32,615 nt of DNA from Actinomycetota bacterium. GTDB lineage: Bacteria > Actinomycetota > Thermoleophilia > Gaiellales > Gaiellaceae. Made by a program: the position numbers and the translations under genes. The stretch spans positions 1 to 32,615 of the forward strand of contig VAWZ01000104.1 in NCBI GenBank assembly GCA_005888365.1, read 5' to 3'. Numbering within the stretch: the first letter of the stretch is position 1; the number at the start of each line of letters is the position of its first letter. Below, piece by piece: positions 22,098-30,619 of the stretch. The notes beneath the pieces were generated by a model. That model was not told the DNA's origin, searched no databases, and worked only from the letters and a program-made list of their open reading frames with translations.

Positions 22098-24818
22098 ATG
22101 GTCGAGTTCACGCTCGACGGCCGGGCGGTGACCGCTTCCGAGGGTGAGCTGCTCGTGCACGCGGCCGCCCGGCACGGCACCTTCATCCCGACGCTCTGTC
22201 ACGACGACAAGCTGGACCCCTACGGCGGCTGCCGCATGTGCGTCGTCGAGGTGGAGGGCGCGCCGCGCCCTCTTCCCGCATGTGCGACCCGAGTGACCGA
22301 AGGGATGGTCGTCTCGACGAACGGGCCGATGACCGACTTCCGCAAGACCTTGACCGAGATGCTCCTCTCCGAGCATCTCAACGCCTCCCCCGGGGGACGC
22401 CCGAACGAGCTGCTCGACCTCGCGAACGAGCTCGGCGCCGAGGCGCCCGTTGTCCTGCCGGACGCGAAGCGGAAGGAGTACGACGACCGCAACCAGCTCA
22501 TGGGCTACGACCCGGACGCGTGCATCCTCTGCAACCGCTGCGTTCGCTACACGCAGGAGGTCATGCAGTGCTCGGCGCTCTCGCTCGAGGGCCGAGGCGG
22601 GCATGCGCGGATCGTTCCCACCTGGGAGCTCTCCTGGCTCGACACCGAGTGCGAGCTCTGCGGTGGCTGCCTCTCCGTCTGCCCGACCGGTGCGATCTAC
22701 GAGAAGTTCGAGGAAGGAACGACTCGGCCCGAGCGCTCGCTCGAGCAGGTGAGGACGACGTGCACGTTCTGCGGCGTCGGTTGCCAGATCGACCTGAATC
22801 TCGACCCGCAGACGAAGCACATCGTCAAGGTCACATCGAAGCCGGAGTACCTCCCGAACGAAGGGAACCTCTGCGTCAAGGGGCGCTTCGCCTTCAACTT
22901 CGTGCACCATCCGGACCGCCTCACGCAGCCTCTCGTCCGCGGCGAGGACGGAGACCTCCACCCGACGACCTGGGAGCACGCGCTCGAGACGGCTGCGACC
23001 GGCCTCCAGAAGGTCATCGCCGAGCACGGGCCGCAGGCGGTCGGCTTCCTCTCATCCGCCCGCCTGACGAACGAGGAGAACTACCTGACCCAGAAGCTCG
23101 CCCGGGCAGTGGTCGGAACGAACTCCGTCCACTCCTGCGAGTCGACCTGACACGGTCCGACTCTTTACGGCCTGGTCAGGTCGTTGGGCAGAGGAGCAAG
23201 CACCAACTCGATCCCGGAGATCGAGAACGCGCGTTTCCTGTTCGTCATCGGCTCGAACACGACCGAGGCACATCCGGTGCTCGCGCTCCGGATCAAGAAA
23301 GCAGTCCGAAACGGCGCCACCCTCGTGGTCGCCGATCCCCGCCGGATCTGGCTGACGAAGATCGCGAAGCGCCACCTGCAACTGCGCCCAGGGACTGACG
23401 TGTGGCTGCTGAACGCGATGATGCACACGATCCTCGCCGAGGGCCTCCAAGACGAGGACTACATCCGTGAGCTCACCGAGGACTTCGACGCCGTGCGCGA
23501 GATCGTCGTGCGCTACTCGCCGGAGGATGCCGAGAAGGTCACGGGCGTCCCCGCAGACGCGATTCGAGCAACCGCGCGCGAATACGCGACGGAGCGCCAC
23601 GCGGCGGTCTTCTACACGCTCGGGATCACCGAGCACGCATGCGGAGTCGACAACATCTGGTCGCTCTCGAACCTCGTCCTCATGACCGGCCATCTCGGGT
23701 ACGAGTCGACGGGCCTGAACGCCCTGCGGGGCCAGAACAACGTCCAGGGACTGAACGACTCCGGCGCCAACCCGATGTACTTCCCGGGCTACCAGCCCAT
23801 CGAGGATCTCGAAATCCGGCGCAAGTTCTCGGAGGCCTGGGGCGGCGCGGAGCTGCCGGAGACGACGGGATATCGGCTCGATCAGATGATGAGCGGCCTC
23901 CACGACGGCCGGATTCGCGCGCTCTACCTGATCGGTGAGAACCCTGCGCAGACCGAGCCGAACGCCCACCGCGTCGAAGAAGGGCTCGGGAAGCTCGAGA
24001 TGCTGATCTCACAGGACATCTTCCTGCACGACATGACCCGCAAGCACGCGGACGTCGTCTTCCCCGCGTCGTCCTTCGCCGAGAAGGACGGCACGTTCAC
24101 CAACACCGAGCGCCGCATCAGCCGCGTGCGCGAGGCGGCTCCGCTCCCCGGAGAGGCCAAGGGCGATCGGGAGATCGTCCTGCTCATGGCGAAAGCGCTA
24201 GGCGCGAGCTGGCCTGAGTATCCGGACGCCGAATCCGTCTGGAACGAGCTCGCCGATCTCGCGCCGAACTGGTACGGCGTCCGCTACGACCGGCTCGAGG
24301 AGAACGGGATCCAGTGGCCGGTGACCGAGATCGGCGGCGAGCCCACCAGGTTCCTCCACGCTCCGCGCCCCGCGCGCGCTGGAGGGCGCGCCAAGTTCTT
24401 CCCCGTCGAGTACCAGCGCCCGATCGAGGAGCCGGACTCCGAATACCCGCTCGTCCTCTCCACCGGCCGGACGCTCTACCACTACAACTCCGCGACGATG
24501 ACGATGCGCGAGTCCGGAATCACCGACAAGCAGGAGGATCCCTTCTTCGAGATCTCAGCCGAGGATGCCTCGGCGCTCGGGCTCGGCGAAGGTGAATTGG
24601 CGCAGCTCGTGTCGCGGCGCGGAGTACTCGAGGCGCGCGCCCACATCACGGAGCGCGTCTACCCGGGCCTCGTCTGGATGGCCCTGCACTTCGCCGAGCA
24701 GAAGGTGAACTGGCTCACGCACGACGTGGGCGACTCCCTGATCGGAACGCCCGAGTTCAAGGTCAGCGCGGTGCGAGTCGAGCCCGTGGGCACCGGCGTG
24801 CGGCCCGCCGCGCGGTGA
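22098..24818 (+). CDS. fdhA: Formate dehydrogenase catalytic subunit, selenocysteine-containing (Sec351)
   Basis: This is a 906-residue molybdenum/tungsten bis-MGD enzyme, if TGA 23148-23150 is read as Sec351. The context C-E-S-T-U-H-G-P-T matches the family motif with Sec before a conserved His. The N-terminus is NuoG-like: [2Fe-2S] Cys34, Cys45, Cys48, Cys62; a 2[4Fe-4S] ferredoxin domain with Cys142/145/148 and Cys185/188/191/195; then the [4Fe-4S] of the molybdopterin domain at Cys222, Cys225, Cys229 and Cys259. After Sec come the two molybdopterin domains and the C-terminal binding domain (EYPLVLSTGRTLYHYNSATMT). It oxidises formate to CO2, feeding NAD+ through FdhB. The NuoG-type His-Cys3 cluster ligands, expected around residues 93-110, are missing: His is there but no Cys. 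Its stop overlaps birA. Confidence 0.93.
23167..23184 (+). promoter_or_regulatory. Bacterial SECIS hairpin of fdhA
   Basis: ACGGCCT (23167-23173), loop GGTC (23174-23177) and AGGTCGT (23178-23184) form a 7-bp stem with one G-U pair. The loop starts 23 nt after the UGA and begins with GG. It fits the bSECIS pattern and resembles the spacing of the peroxiredoxin hairpin. Confidence 0.78.
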
Positions 24819-25579
24819 GCACTCCGACCACCGCCTCGCTCACGAGCGAGGCGGTGGAGCCGCACCTTCGGGGCCGTTTCGGGAAGCCGTACCTCTACGA
24901 GCCGGAATGCGAGTCGACCCAGCTCCTCTTGCTCGGCTCGGGACTGTCGGAGGGAGCCGTTGGCGTGACGGACCATCAGACCCGCGGTCGAGGACGGCTC
25001 GGGCGTCCGTGGGTCGAGCCGTCCGGGACGTCCGTTCTGGCCTCCGTTCTCCTCCAGCCTCCGCCCGAGCGCAACGCGCCGGAGCTCTCGCTCGTCGCGG
25101 CCGTCGCGGTCGCCCAGGTGATCGACCGGACAACCGGCCTCACGAGCCAGATCAAGTGGCCGAACGACGTCATGCTCAACCGCAGGAAGGTGGCCGGAAT
25201 CCTGACCGAGCTTTCCGACAGGACAGTCGTGCTCGGAATCGGCGTCAACGTCAACCAGACTCGGGAGCAGCTTCCTTCGGACACCCCCACTCCCGCCGGC
25301 TCGCTCCTGACGCTGACCGGGACACGTCACGAACGAGCCCCGCTCCTTGGCGCGCTTCTCCTCGAGCTCGAGCGCATGTACGACGCGTGGAGAGAAGGGG
25401 GCCTCGACAGCGTCTACGGCGAGCTCGGCGCGCGCGACTTCCTCCGCGGGCGCAGGATCACGCTCGACGGCGCGCCGGCGACCGCGGTCCAGATCCTCCG
25501 CGACGGGCGAATCGAGATCGAGACTGCGGCAGGCGAGCTGCGCGCGGTCGAGTCCGGCGAGGTTCTCTATGCAGCGTGA
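24815..25579 (+). CDS. birA: Biotin--[acetyl-CoA-carboxylase] ligase, catalytic type
   Basis: This 254-residue enzyme activates biotin as biotinyl-AMP and attaches it to carboxylase carrier domains. RGRGRLGR (residues 57-64) is the nucleotide/biotin loop, KWPNDVML (114-121) and RRKVAGILTEL contain the catalytic and substrate residues, and LGIGVNVNQ plus a C-terminal SH3-like segment complete it. There is no N-terminal helix-turn-helix, so it is a group I ligase without repressor function. GTG 24815 overlaps the fdhA stop by four bases, linking its translation to FDH, an unusual neighbour probably without functional meaning. A strong hairpin follows its stop. Confidence 0.93.
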   Translation: MSTPTTASLTSEAVEPHLRGRFGKPYLYEPECESTQLLLLGSGLSEGAVGVTDHQTRGRGRLGRPWVEPSGTSVLASVLLQPPPERNAPELSLVAAVAVAQVIDRTTGLTSQIKWPNDVMLNRRKVAGILTELSDRTVVLGIGVNVNQTREQLPSDTPTPAGSLLTLTGTRHERAPLLGALLLELERMYDAWREGGLDSVYGELGARDFLRGRRITLDGAPATAVQILRDGRIEIETAAGELRAVESGEVLYAA

Positions 25580-25583
25580 GCGC

Positions 25584-25611
25584 GGGTGCACCCGGTCGCC
25601 CGGGCGCACCC
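25584..25611. terminator. Hairpin terminator between convergent birA and Ig-like gene
   Basis: A 12-position stem (25584-25595 with 25600-25611) with a single A/C mismatch closes a TCGC loop. It lies between the stops at 25579 (plus) and 25618 (minus) and can serve both directions. Confidence 0.7.
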
Positions 25612-25617
25612 ATGGAG

Positions 25618-26553
25618 CTACGCAGTCACGGAGTTGCTGAGGCCCGTGAGGTAACCGGGCGCTGTCTGGCTCCGAGGCAGGATCACTCGCAGCTTCACGC
25701 CGCCGAGTCGCGCATGGAACAAGGCACGCGACACGATGGTCGGCGAAATGCCCGCGAAGGCGCTCCTGAAGAACACCCGCCGGATGCCGATCCAGTGCTG
25801 CCTCGGAGAGCTCCAGCGCTGGACCACGGCGTACCTGCCCCTGAACGAGCGGGCTGCAATCGCACGGAGCAGGAAGCGATGCAGTCCGGTGTGGGACACG
25901 CGCAGTCGTGGCCGCACGCTGAGCGAGACGGCGTTGCTGCTCGTCTCACCGGTCGTCGCCTTGTAGAGCGTGTGGACGAGCGGCTGGACCGCGAGGCTGA
26001 ACGAGCCGTCGGCCGTCGTGTGCACGGTCGCCACGTCGCGGACCTGCAGGCCGCGAACCGCGGGCAACAGGTGCTCCACGATCTGCACCGGCTCACCGGC
26101 CTGGCCGTTCGAGACGGAGCCGGTCAGCATCGCCGATCCGCCGTAGACGACGATCGACTGGCTGCTTTCGAGTGAGATCGACTTCGGCGGCCGGGCCGAG
26201 ACCACGGCGGTCGGAGCCGACACCGCGACGCGCGAGCCGGCCGTATTCGACGCACGCACTCGCACGCGCAGCGTGTTTCCGACATCGACCGACGCGAGCG
26301 TGTACGTCTTGCTCGTCGCGCCGATGATGTTCGCGCAGTTCGATCCGTTCGAGTCACAGCGCCGCCACTGGAAGGCGAACGTGATCGGCTGGGTCCCGGA
26401 CCACGTGCCCGGGTCCGCCGTCAGCGTCTCCCCCTGGCGCGTGCTACCCGAGACCGCGGGCAGGACCGTGTTCTGCGGCGGTGTCGGAGCTGCGGCCGCC
26501 GATCCGATGCCCACGAGCGAGAGTACTGCGATTGCGAAGAGGATCTTCCGCAT
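25618..26553 (-). CDS. Secreted Ig-like domain protein, unknown function
   Basis: The 311-residue product has a signal peptide (MRKILFAIAVLSLVGIGSAAAA), then an Ig-like domain of the kind common in actinobacterial surface proteins: GSTRQGETLTADPGTWSGTQ, FQWRRCDSNGSNCANIIGAT and TLRVRVRASNTAGS (about residues 35-115). A second beta domain follows (SIVVYGGSAMLTGSVSNG onwards), then a basic C-terminal part with repeated strands. It probably binds or structures something at the cell surface. ATG 26553 is chosen because AAGGAGG lies 8 nt upstream; the in-frame GTG at 26562 overlaps that ribosome site. Confidence 0.82.
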   Translation of the reverse strand: MRKILFAIAVLSLVGIGSAAAAPTPPQNTVLPAVSGSTRQGETLTADPGTWSGTQPITFAFQWRRCDSNGSNCANIIGATSKTYTLASVDVGNTLRVRVRASNTAGSRVAVSAPTAVVSARPPKSISLESSQSIVVYGGSAMLTGSVSNGQAGEPVQIVEHLLPAVRGLQVRDVATVHTTADGSFSLAVQPLVHTLYKATTGETSSNAVSLSVRPRLRVSHTGLHRFLLRAIAARSFRGRYAVVQRWSSPRQHWIGIRRVFFRSAFAGISPTIVSRALFHARLGGVKLRVILPRSQTAPGYLTGLSNSVTA

Positions 26554-26570
26554 TCGAGACACCTCCTTGC

Positions 26571-26585
26571 GGGAGACCTACTCCC
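26571..26585 (-). promoter_or_regulatory. Leader hairpin just upstream of a ribosome site
   Basis: On the minus strand GGGAG-TAGGT-CTCCC folds immediately before the AAGGAGG of the Ig-like gene. A GCGGG further upstream can pair with CCCGC, which overlaps the 3' arm, so two exclusive structures are possible. Function is speculative. Confidence 0.35.
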
Positions 26586-26623
26586 TACGAATACCCGCAC
26601 TAGCAGGGAAAAATCGTCAAGAT

Positions 26624-26633
26624 CCCGTACGGG
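26624..26633. promoter_or_regulatory. 10-bp palindrome upstream of the Ig-like gene
   Basis: CCCGTACGGG is a perfect palindrome about 70 bp upstream of the Ig-like start. A second inverted repeat GTAAC-GGCT-GTTAC lies at 26653-26666, closer to the end of the GerMN gene. Either could be an operator or a terminator hairpin. Confidence 0.35.
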
Positions 26634-26678
26634 TCGCGTAAGAGCGCTGTTAGTAACGGCTGTTACGCGGGCAATCGG

Positions 26679-27431
26679 CTAGCCGCTGCGGAGCTGCAGC
26701 GGGACCTCTGCGACGTGGATCCGCTTCCCGTTCTCTGCGGAGAGCTCGAAGACGACGAGCTTGCCCATCCCGCTGCGATGAATCGTGAAGGGCGCCGTGA
26801 AGTCGAAGGTACCGCGCATGCCGCTTCCCGAAGTTGCCGTGACGAAGTGGTGCGCGACGACCTTCCCATCCGGATCTCGGAGCTCGTAGTTGAAGGTGGC
26901 CTCGAACGTGTTCGCGGTCCCGGTGGCGTGCAGCGGGCTCGTGACCTGCCGGAAGGGAAGCGGCGACTCGACGAGGATCAAGGGCGTCAGGTCCTCGAAG
27001 TCGGCTCGCGTGTAGGACTTGCCCTTGACCTCGACGGAGTCGACGGTCGGGAACTGTGTCAGCGTGTACACGAGCTGCGAGAGAGCTGCCCGGGGCAGGT
27101 CGCCCGTCTTCACCCGTGCAACCCCGCTGGAGACGTCGATCTCGGCCTTGCTCACGCTGTCCGGAATGGCGCTGGTCGCCTTCAGGCCCGACTTCTCCGT
27201 GTCACTCGGCCCGAGCAGGAGCTGGGCGACCGTCCCGTTGACGATGCCTCCCGTCGTGTCGACCTCGCGGCTCACGGGCCAGACCCGGCCGTCCCGGAGC
27301 CAGTAGACGCGGACCTCGGTCTTCTGGCCGACGGTCGGCAGGGTGGTTTCCGTCTCCGTGGCGGTGCTGCCGCCGCATCCACCCGCGACGAGGACGACCG
27401 GCAGCAGGAGGACGAAGCGCGCGAGTCTCAT
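26679..27431 (-). CDS. GerMN/Gmad2-domain lipoprotein
   Basis: The 250-residue product has a lipoprotein signal with the lipobox cysteine at Cys19 (VVLVAGGCGG), so it should be anchored on the outer face of the membrane. A GerMN domain (about 40-140: VYWLRDGRVWPVSREVD, VAQLLLGPSDTEKSG, LSQLVYTLTQFPTVDSVEVKGK) is followed by a Gmad2 immunoglobulin-like domain (about 160-248: ESPLPFRQVTSPLHATGTANTFEATFNYELRD). The pair is known from spore-germination and cell-surface proteins; nothing here suggests sporulation. Its ATG 27431 overlaps the mobA stop (ATGA). Confidence 0.88.
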   Translation of the reverse strand: MRLARFVLLLPVVLVAGGCGGSTATETETTLPTVGQKTEVRVYWLRDGRVWPVSREVDTTGGIVNGTVAQLLLGPSDTEKSGLKATSAIPDSVSKAEIDVSSGVARVKTGDLPRAALSQLVYTLTQFPTVDSVEVKGKSYTRADFEDLTPLILVESPLPFRQVTSPLHATGTANTFEATFNYELRDPDGKVVAHHFVTATSGSGMRGTFDFTAPFTIHRSGMGKLVVFELSAENGKRIHVAEVPLQLRSG

Positions 27432-27985
27432 CGCGCCGGAGAGTATCCGGGCCGCGCGTCGACGACGGTCTCGGAGATTCGCGCCAAGTCCTCGGGAGCG
27501 TTGACGTTCGTGAGAAGCGACTGGTCGAGCTCCAGCACGCACGAGTTCAACCCTCTCAACGAGCGCTCGCCCGCAGCGAGCCGGCGCTCGAGCTCGGCGA
27601 TCATCCAGCGCTCGTACGCACCGGGCAGAGGGCCGGTCTGCGGGACCGCACGCGCGTCCGCGAGGGCTCGAAGCGCATCGGCGGTCAGGAGAGGACAGTC
27701 CACGGGCAGCGCGACGCAAACGTCGTGGGATGCCGCCCGCAGGCCGGCGAGCACACCGTAGGCGGGAGCATGTTCCGGCGTCCCGTCGTCGAGGATCGGG
27801 AACGGAAGCTGTAAGCCGTGGGAGCCCTTCCCGACGGCAATGCGCTCGTCGCAGACAGCGCCGAGCAGGCGCCAGGCCCGCTCGGCCAAAGTCTCGTCCC
27901 CGAGGCGCGCCAGCGCCTTCGGCGAGCCGAAGCGGCGCGACTCCCCTCCGACGAGCAGGATGCCGGTCAGCCCGTGATCCGACAC
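27428..27985 (-). CDS. mobA: Molybdenum cofactor guanylyltransferase
   Basis: This 185-residue enzyme joins GMP to molybdopterin to form the MGD cofactor needed by the formate dehydrogenase in this window. The nucleotidyltransferase motif ILLVGGESRRFGSPKAL is at residues 9-25, the metal-binding VALPVDCPLL is mid-protein, and TNVNAPEDL is near the C-terminus, all typical of MobA. GTG 27985 overlaps the fdhD 3' end by 19 bases; the upstream context has no clear ribosome site, so coupling to fdhD translation is likely. The loop reads VGGESRR rather than the common AGGxSxRM. Confidence 0.9.
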   Translation of the reverse strand: MSDHGLTGILLVGGESRRFGSPKALARLGDETLAERAWRLLGAVCDERIAVGKGSHGLQLPFPILDDGTPEHAPAYGVLAGLRAASHDVCVALPVDCPLLTADALRALADARAVPQTGPLPGAYERWMIAELERRLAAGERSLRGLNSCVLELDQSLLTNVNAPEDLARISETVVDARPGYSPAR

Positions 27986-28761
27986 GGCTCCGTGTACACG
28001 GTGAGCCGGCCCTCACGGACGAAGCCGCAGAGCGTTAGGCCGCGGTCGTCCGCCACCTCGATCGCGAGCGAGGACGGTGCCCCGACGGCGACGAGAACCG
28101 GACAACCCGCGACGGCCGCCTTCTGCACCAGCTCGAACGAGAGCCGCCCGCTGACGCAGAGCACGTGCTCCGAGAGCGGGACGAGCCCTGCAAGGAACGC
28201 CCAACCGACGACCTTGTCCATTGCGTTGTGGCGACCGACGTCCTCGCGCACGCACGCGAGCTCCCCGCTCGCGGTGAAGAGCCCCGTCGCGTGCAGGCCG
28301 CCAGTCGCGGCGAACGCTCGCTGCGCCGACAGCAGGCGATCGGGGAGCGCGGCGGCGAGCGCTTGGCTCAGCCGGAGCGCGCTCTCGACTCGCTGGGAGG
28401 CGACGCGTACCGCCTCGATCGCACCCTTCCCGCAGACACCGCAGGAGGACGACGTGTAGAAGTGCCGGCGGAGCCGCTCGGGATCGAACCCGGAAGCCTC
28501 GACGTCGATCGCGTTGACCGCGAGATCGTCGGGCACCCGCGCCGCGACAGGCGCAAGCCCTTCGGTAAGACAAAAGCCGAGCGCGAGCTCCTCGTCGTGG
28601 CCCGGCGTCCGCATCGTGACCGCGACGGGCTCGCCGCCGATGCGGATCTCGAGCGGCTCCTCGACGGCGACGAGATCGTCCTCCTCGTGACCCGTCGGGA
28701 ATCTCCGCGCGCGCACCTCGACCGTGCTGTACGCGGGTGCCTTGGCCGAGCTCTTGCTCAC
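27967..28761 (-). CDS. fdhD: Formate dehydrogenase accessory sulfurtransferase
   Basis: This 264-residue protein transfers sulfur from a cysteine desulfurase to the molybdenum centre of FDH, which is required for its activity. The redox pair is in SSSCGVCGKG (Cys107, Cys110); EEPLEIRI, TPGHDEELALGFCLTEGL, REDVGRHNAMDKVVGW and VSGRLSFELVQKAAVAG are the conserved family motifs. It stands in an operon with mobA and about 3 kb from birA-fdhA, on the opposite strand. GTG 28761 has a TANNNT box 7 nt upstream and no ribosome site. Confidence 0.94.
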   Translation of the reverse strand: MSKSSAKAPAYSTVEVRARRFPTGHEEDDLVAVEEPLEIRIGGEPVAVTMRTPGHDEELALGFCLTEGLAPVAARVPDDLAVNAIDVEASGFDPERLRRHFYTSSSCGVCGKGAIEAVRVASQRVESALRLSQALAAALPDRLLSAQRAFAATGGLHATGLFTASGELACVREDVGRHNAMDKVVGWAFLAGLVPLSEHVLCVSGRLSFELVQKAAVAGCPVLVAVGAPSSLAIEVADDRGLTLCGFVREGRLTVYTEPCRITG

Positions 28762-28768
28762 GCGCCGA

Positions 28769-28774
28769 AGCGTA
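28769..28774 (-). promoter_or_regulatory. Putative -10 box for fdhD-mobA-GerMN operon
   Basis: On the minus strand TACGCT (TANNNT) lies 7 nt before GTG 28761, consistent with a leaderless start. Confidence 0.42.
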
Positions 28775-28792
28775 GACAGACGCGTGGGTTAG

Positions 28793-30619
28793 CTACTCGA
28801 CGGTGACGGTCTTCGCGAGATTCCGTGGTTGGTCGACGTTCAGGCCGCGCAGGCGCGCAATCCTGTACGCGAGCAGCTGCAGCGGGAGGATCGCGAGCAC
28901 GACCTGCAGGAAGGCGGGCGTCTTCGGTACGAAGATCACGTCGTCCGCGTGGTGCTGGATGTCCTCGTTCCCGTCGGTCGCGATGGCGATGACGTGCGCG
29001 CCCCGTGCGCGAACCTCCTGGATGTTGGAGACGATCTTGTCGTACACGTGGAGGTTCGTCGCCACGACGACGACGGGCGTCGCCTCGTCGAGGAGCGCGA
29101 TCGGGCCGTGCTTCATCTCCCCGGCGGAGTACGCCTCGGTCGGGATGTAGGAGATCTCCTTCAGCTTGAGCGCGCCCTCGAGCGCGACCGGGAGCCCGAT
29201 GTGCCGGCCGAGGTAGAGGAAGAACGGCGCCTCGTAGTAACGCTGCGCGATCTCCGCTATCGGGTGATCGGCCTCGAGGAACGCCCGGATCTTGCGCGGC
29301 AGCTTGTAGACGAAATCGAGAATGAACTCGATCTCACCCGCCGGAAGGGTTTCACGTACCTGGGCGAGCTTCAAAGCGACGAGGTAGAGCAGCGCCACTT
29401 GGGCGGTGAACGTCTTGGAGGAGGCGACGGCCATCTCGATCCCCGCGCGCGTGTACAGGACCGAGTCGACCTCGCGCGTGATCTGCGAGCCCATCATGTT
29501 CGTGATCGCAACGGTGTGCGCACCCTTCTCCCGTGCGAGCTGCATCGCTGCGATCGTGTCGCGCGTCTCGCCCGACTGCGAGATGCCGATGACGAGCGTG
29601 TCGTCTCCGATGACCGGGTTCCGGTAGATCCACTCGCTGGCGATGTCGAACTCGACCGGCACCCGGGCCCACTCCTCGATCATGTACCGGCCGACGACTG
29701 CCGAGTGGTAGGCGGTGCCGCAGGCGACGAGCACGATCCGAGCGAGTCCGAGGAGCTTCTCGTCCGTCATCCCGAGCCCCTCGAGCACGAGCGTCCCGTG
29801 CCGGACGCGGTCGCCGATCGTCTCCGCAACGGCATCCGGCTGCTCGAAGATCTCCTTCAGCATGAACGTCTCGTAGCCGCCCTTCCCTGCGCTCTCGTCA
29901 TCCCAGTCGAGCTCGACGAGGTCGTGCTCCACAGAGGTGCCGTCTGCCCGGAGAAAGACTGCGCCCTCGGAGGTGACGGCGACGATCTCGCCGTTGTCGG
30001 GGAACTGCACCACGCGCGTCTCGCGCAGGAACGCTGCGGCGTTCGAGGCGAGGAACGTCTCGTCGCGACCGACCCCCACGACCAGCGGGCACTCGTGACG
30101 CGCGCCCACGAGCAGGCCCGGGTGGTCGCGGTGGATGACGACGAACGCGAAGTGGCCCTCGAGCTCGGCGAAGGTGCGACGGACCGCTTCGACGAGATCG
30201 CCGTCGTAGTTCCGCTCGACGAGATGGGTCACGGTCTCGGCATCTGTCTCGGAGGCGAAGCCGTGGCCCTCCTCGCTCAACTGCACTTTGAGCTCTCGGT
30301 AGTTCTCGACGATGCCGTTGAGCACGATGGAGACGCCCTCGGGCTCACAGCCTGCGAGCGGGTGCGCGTTCTCCTCCGTGACTGCACCGTGCGTCGCCCA
30401 GCGGGTATGACCGAGGCCGGTCGTTGCCCGCGAAGCGCGGTTCGCCGCGCGCTCTTTCAAGTTGTCCAGATTCCCGACCGCACGGACGTACGCCAGGCCG
30501 TCCTCCTCGAGCAGGGCGAGCCCGGCCGAGTCGTAGCCGCGGTACTCGAGCCGCTCGAGACCCCGAACGAGTAGCGGCTTGCACTGCCGCGATCCCACGT
30601 ATCCGATGATTCCGCACAT
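28793..30619 (-). CDS. glmS: Glutamine--fructose-6-phosphate aminotransferase (isomerizing)
   Basis: This 608-residue enzyme makes glucosamine-6-phosphate, the first step of UDP-GlcNAc synthesis for peptidoglycan. The N-terminal Ntn glutaminase domain starts MCGIIGYVG with the nucleophile Cys after Met removal, and shows GLGHTRWATHGAVTEENAHP. Two SIS domains follow (GISQSGETRDT and the SAGEMKHGPIALLDE region), and the C-terminus RNLAKTVTVE is the canonical family end. ATG 30619 is fixed by that N-terminus. A long purine-rich stretch (AGAGGAG) lies 14 nt upstream and is rather far for a ribosome site. No glmS ribozyme was recognised. Confidence 0.97.
   Translation of the reverse strand: MCGIIGYVGSRQCKPLLVRGLERLEYRGYDSAGLALLEEDGLAYVRAVGNLDNLKERAANRASRATTGLGHTRWATHGAVTEENAHPLAGCEPEGVSIVLNGIVENYRELKVQLSEEGHGFASETDAETVTHLVERNYDGDLVEAVRRTFAELEGHFAFVVIHRDHPGLLVGARHECPLVVGVGRDETFLASNAAAFLRETRVVQFPDNGEIVAVTSEGAVFLRADGTSVEHDLVELDWDDESAGKGGYETFMLKEIFEQPDAVAETIGDRVRHGTLVLEGLGMTDEKLLGLARIVLVACGTAYHSAVVGRYMIEEWARVPVEFDIASEWIYRNPVIGDDTLVIGISQSGETRDTIAAMQLAREKGAHTVAITNMMGSQITREVDSVLYTRAGIEMAVASSKTFTAQVALLYLVALKLAQVRETLPAGEIEFILDFVYKLPRKIRAFLEADHPIAEIAQRYYEAPFFLYLGRHIGLPVALEGALKLKEISYIPTEAYSAGEMKHGPIALLDEATPVVVVATNLHVYDKIVSNIQEVRARGAHVIAIATDGNEDIQHHADDVIFVPKTPAFLQVVLAILPLQLLAYRIARLRGLNVDQPRNLAKTVTVE

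Noticed and set aside
28480-28491. GGGATCGAACCC, which resembles a tRNA T-loop
   Set aside because: It lies inside fdhD and encodes the SGFDPE stretch; no acceptor or anticodon arms are nearby.
28829-30574. A 581-codon open frame on the plus strand opposite glmS
   Set aside because: It mirrors glmS codon positions, has no family similarity, and is the usual antisense shadow in GC-rich DNA.
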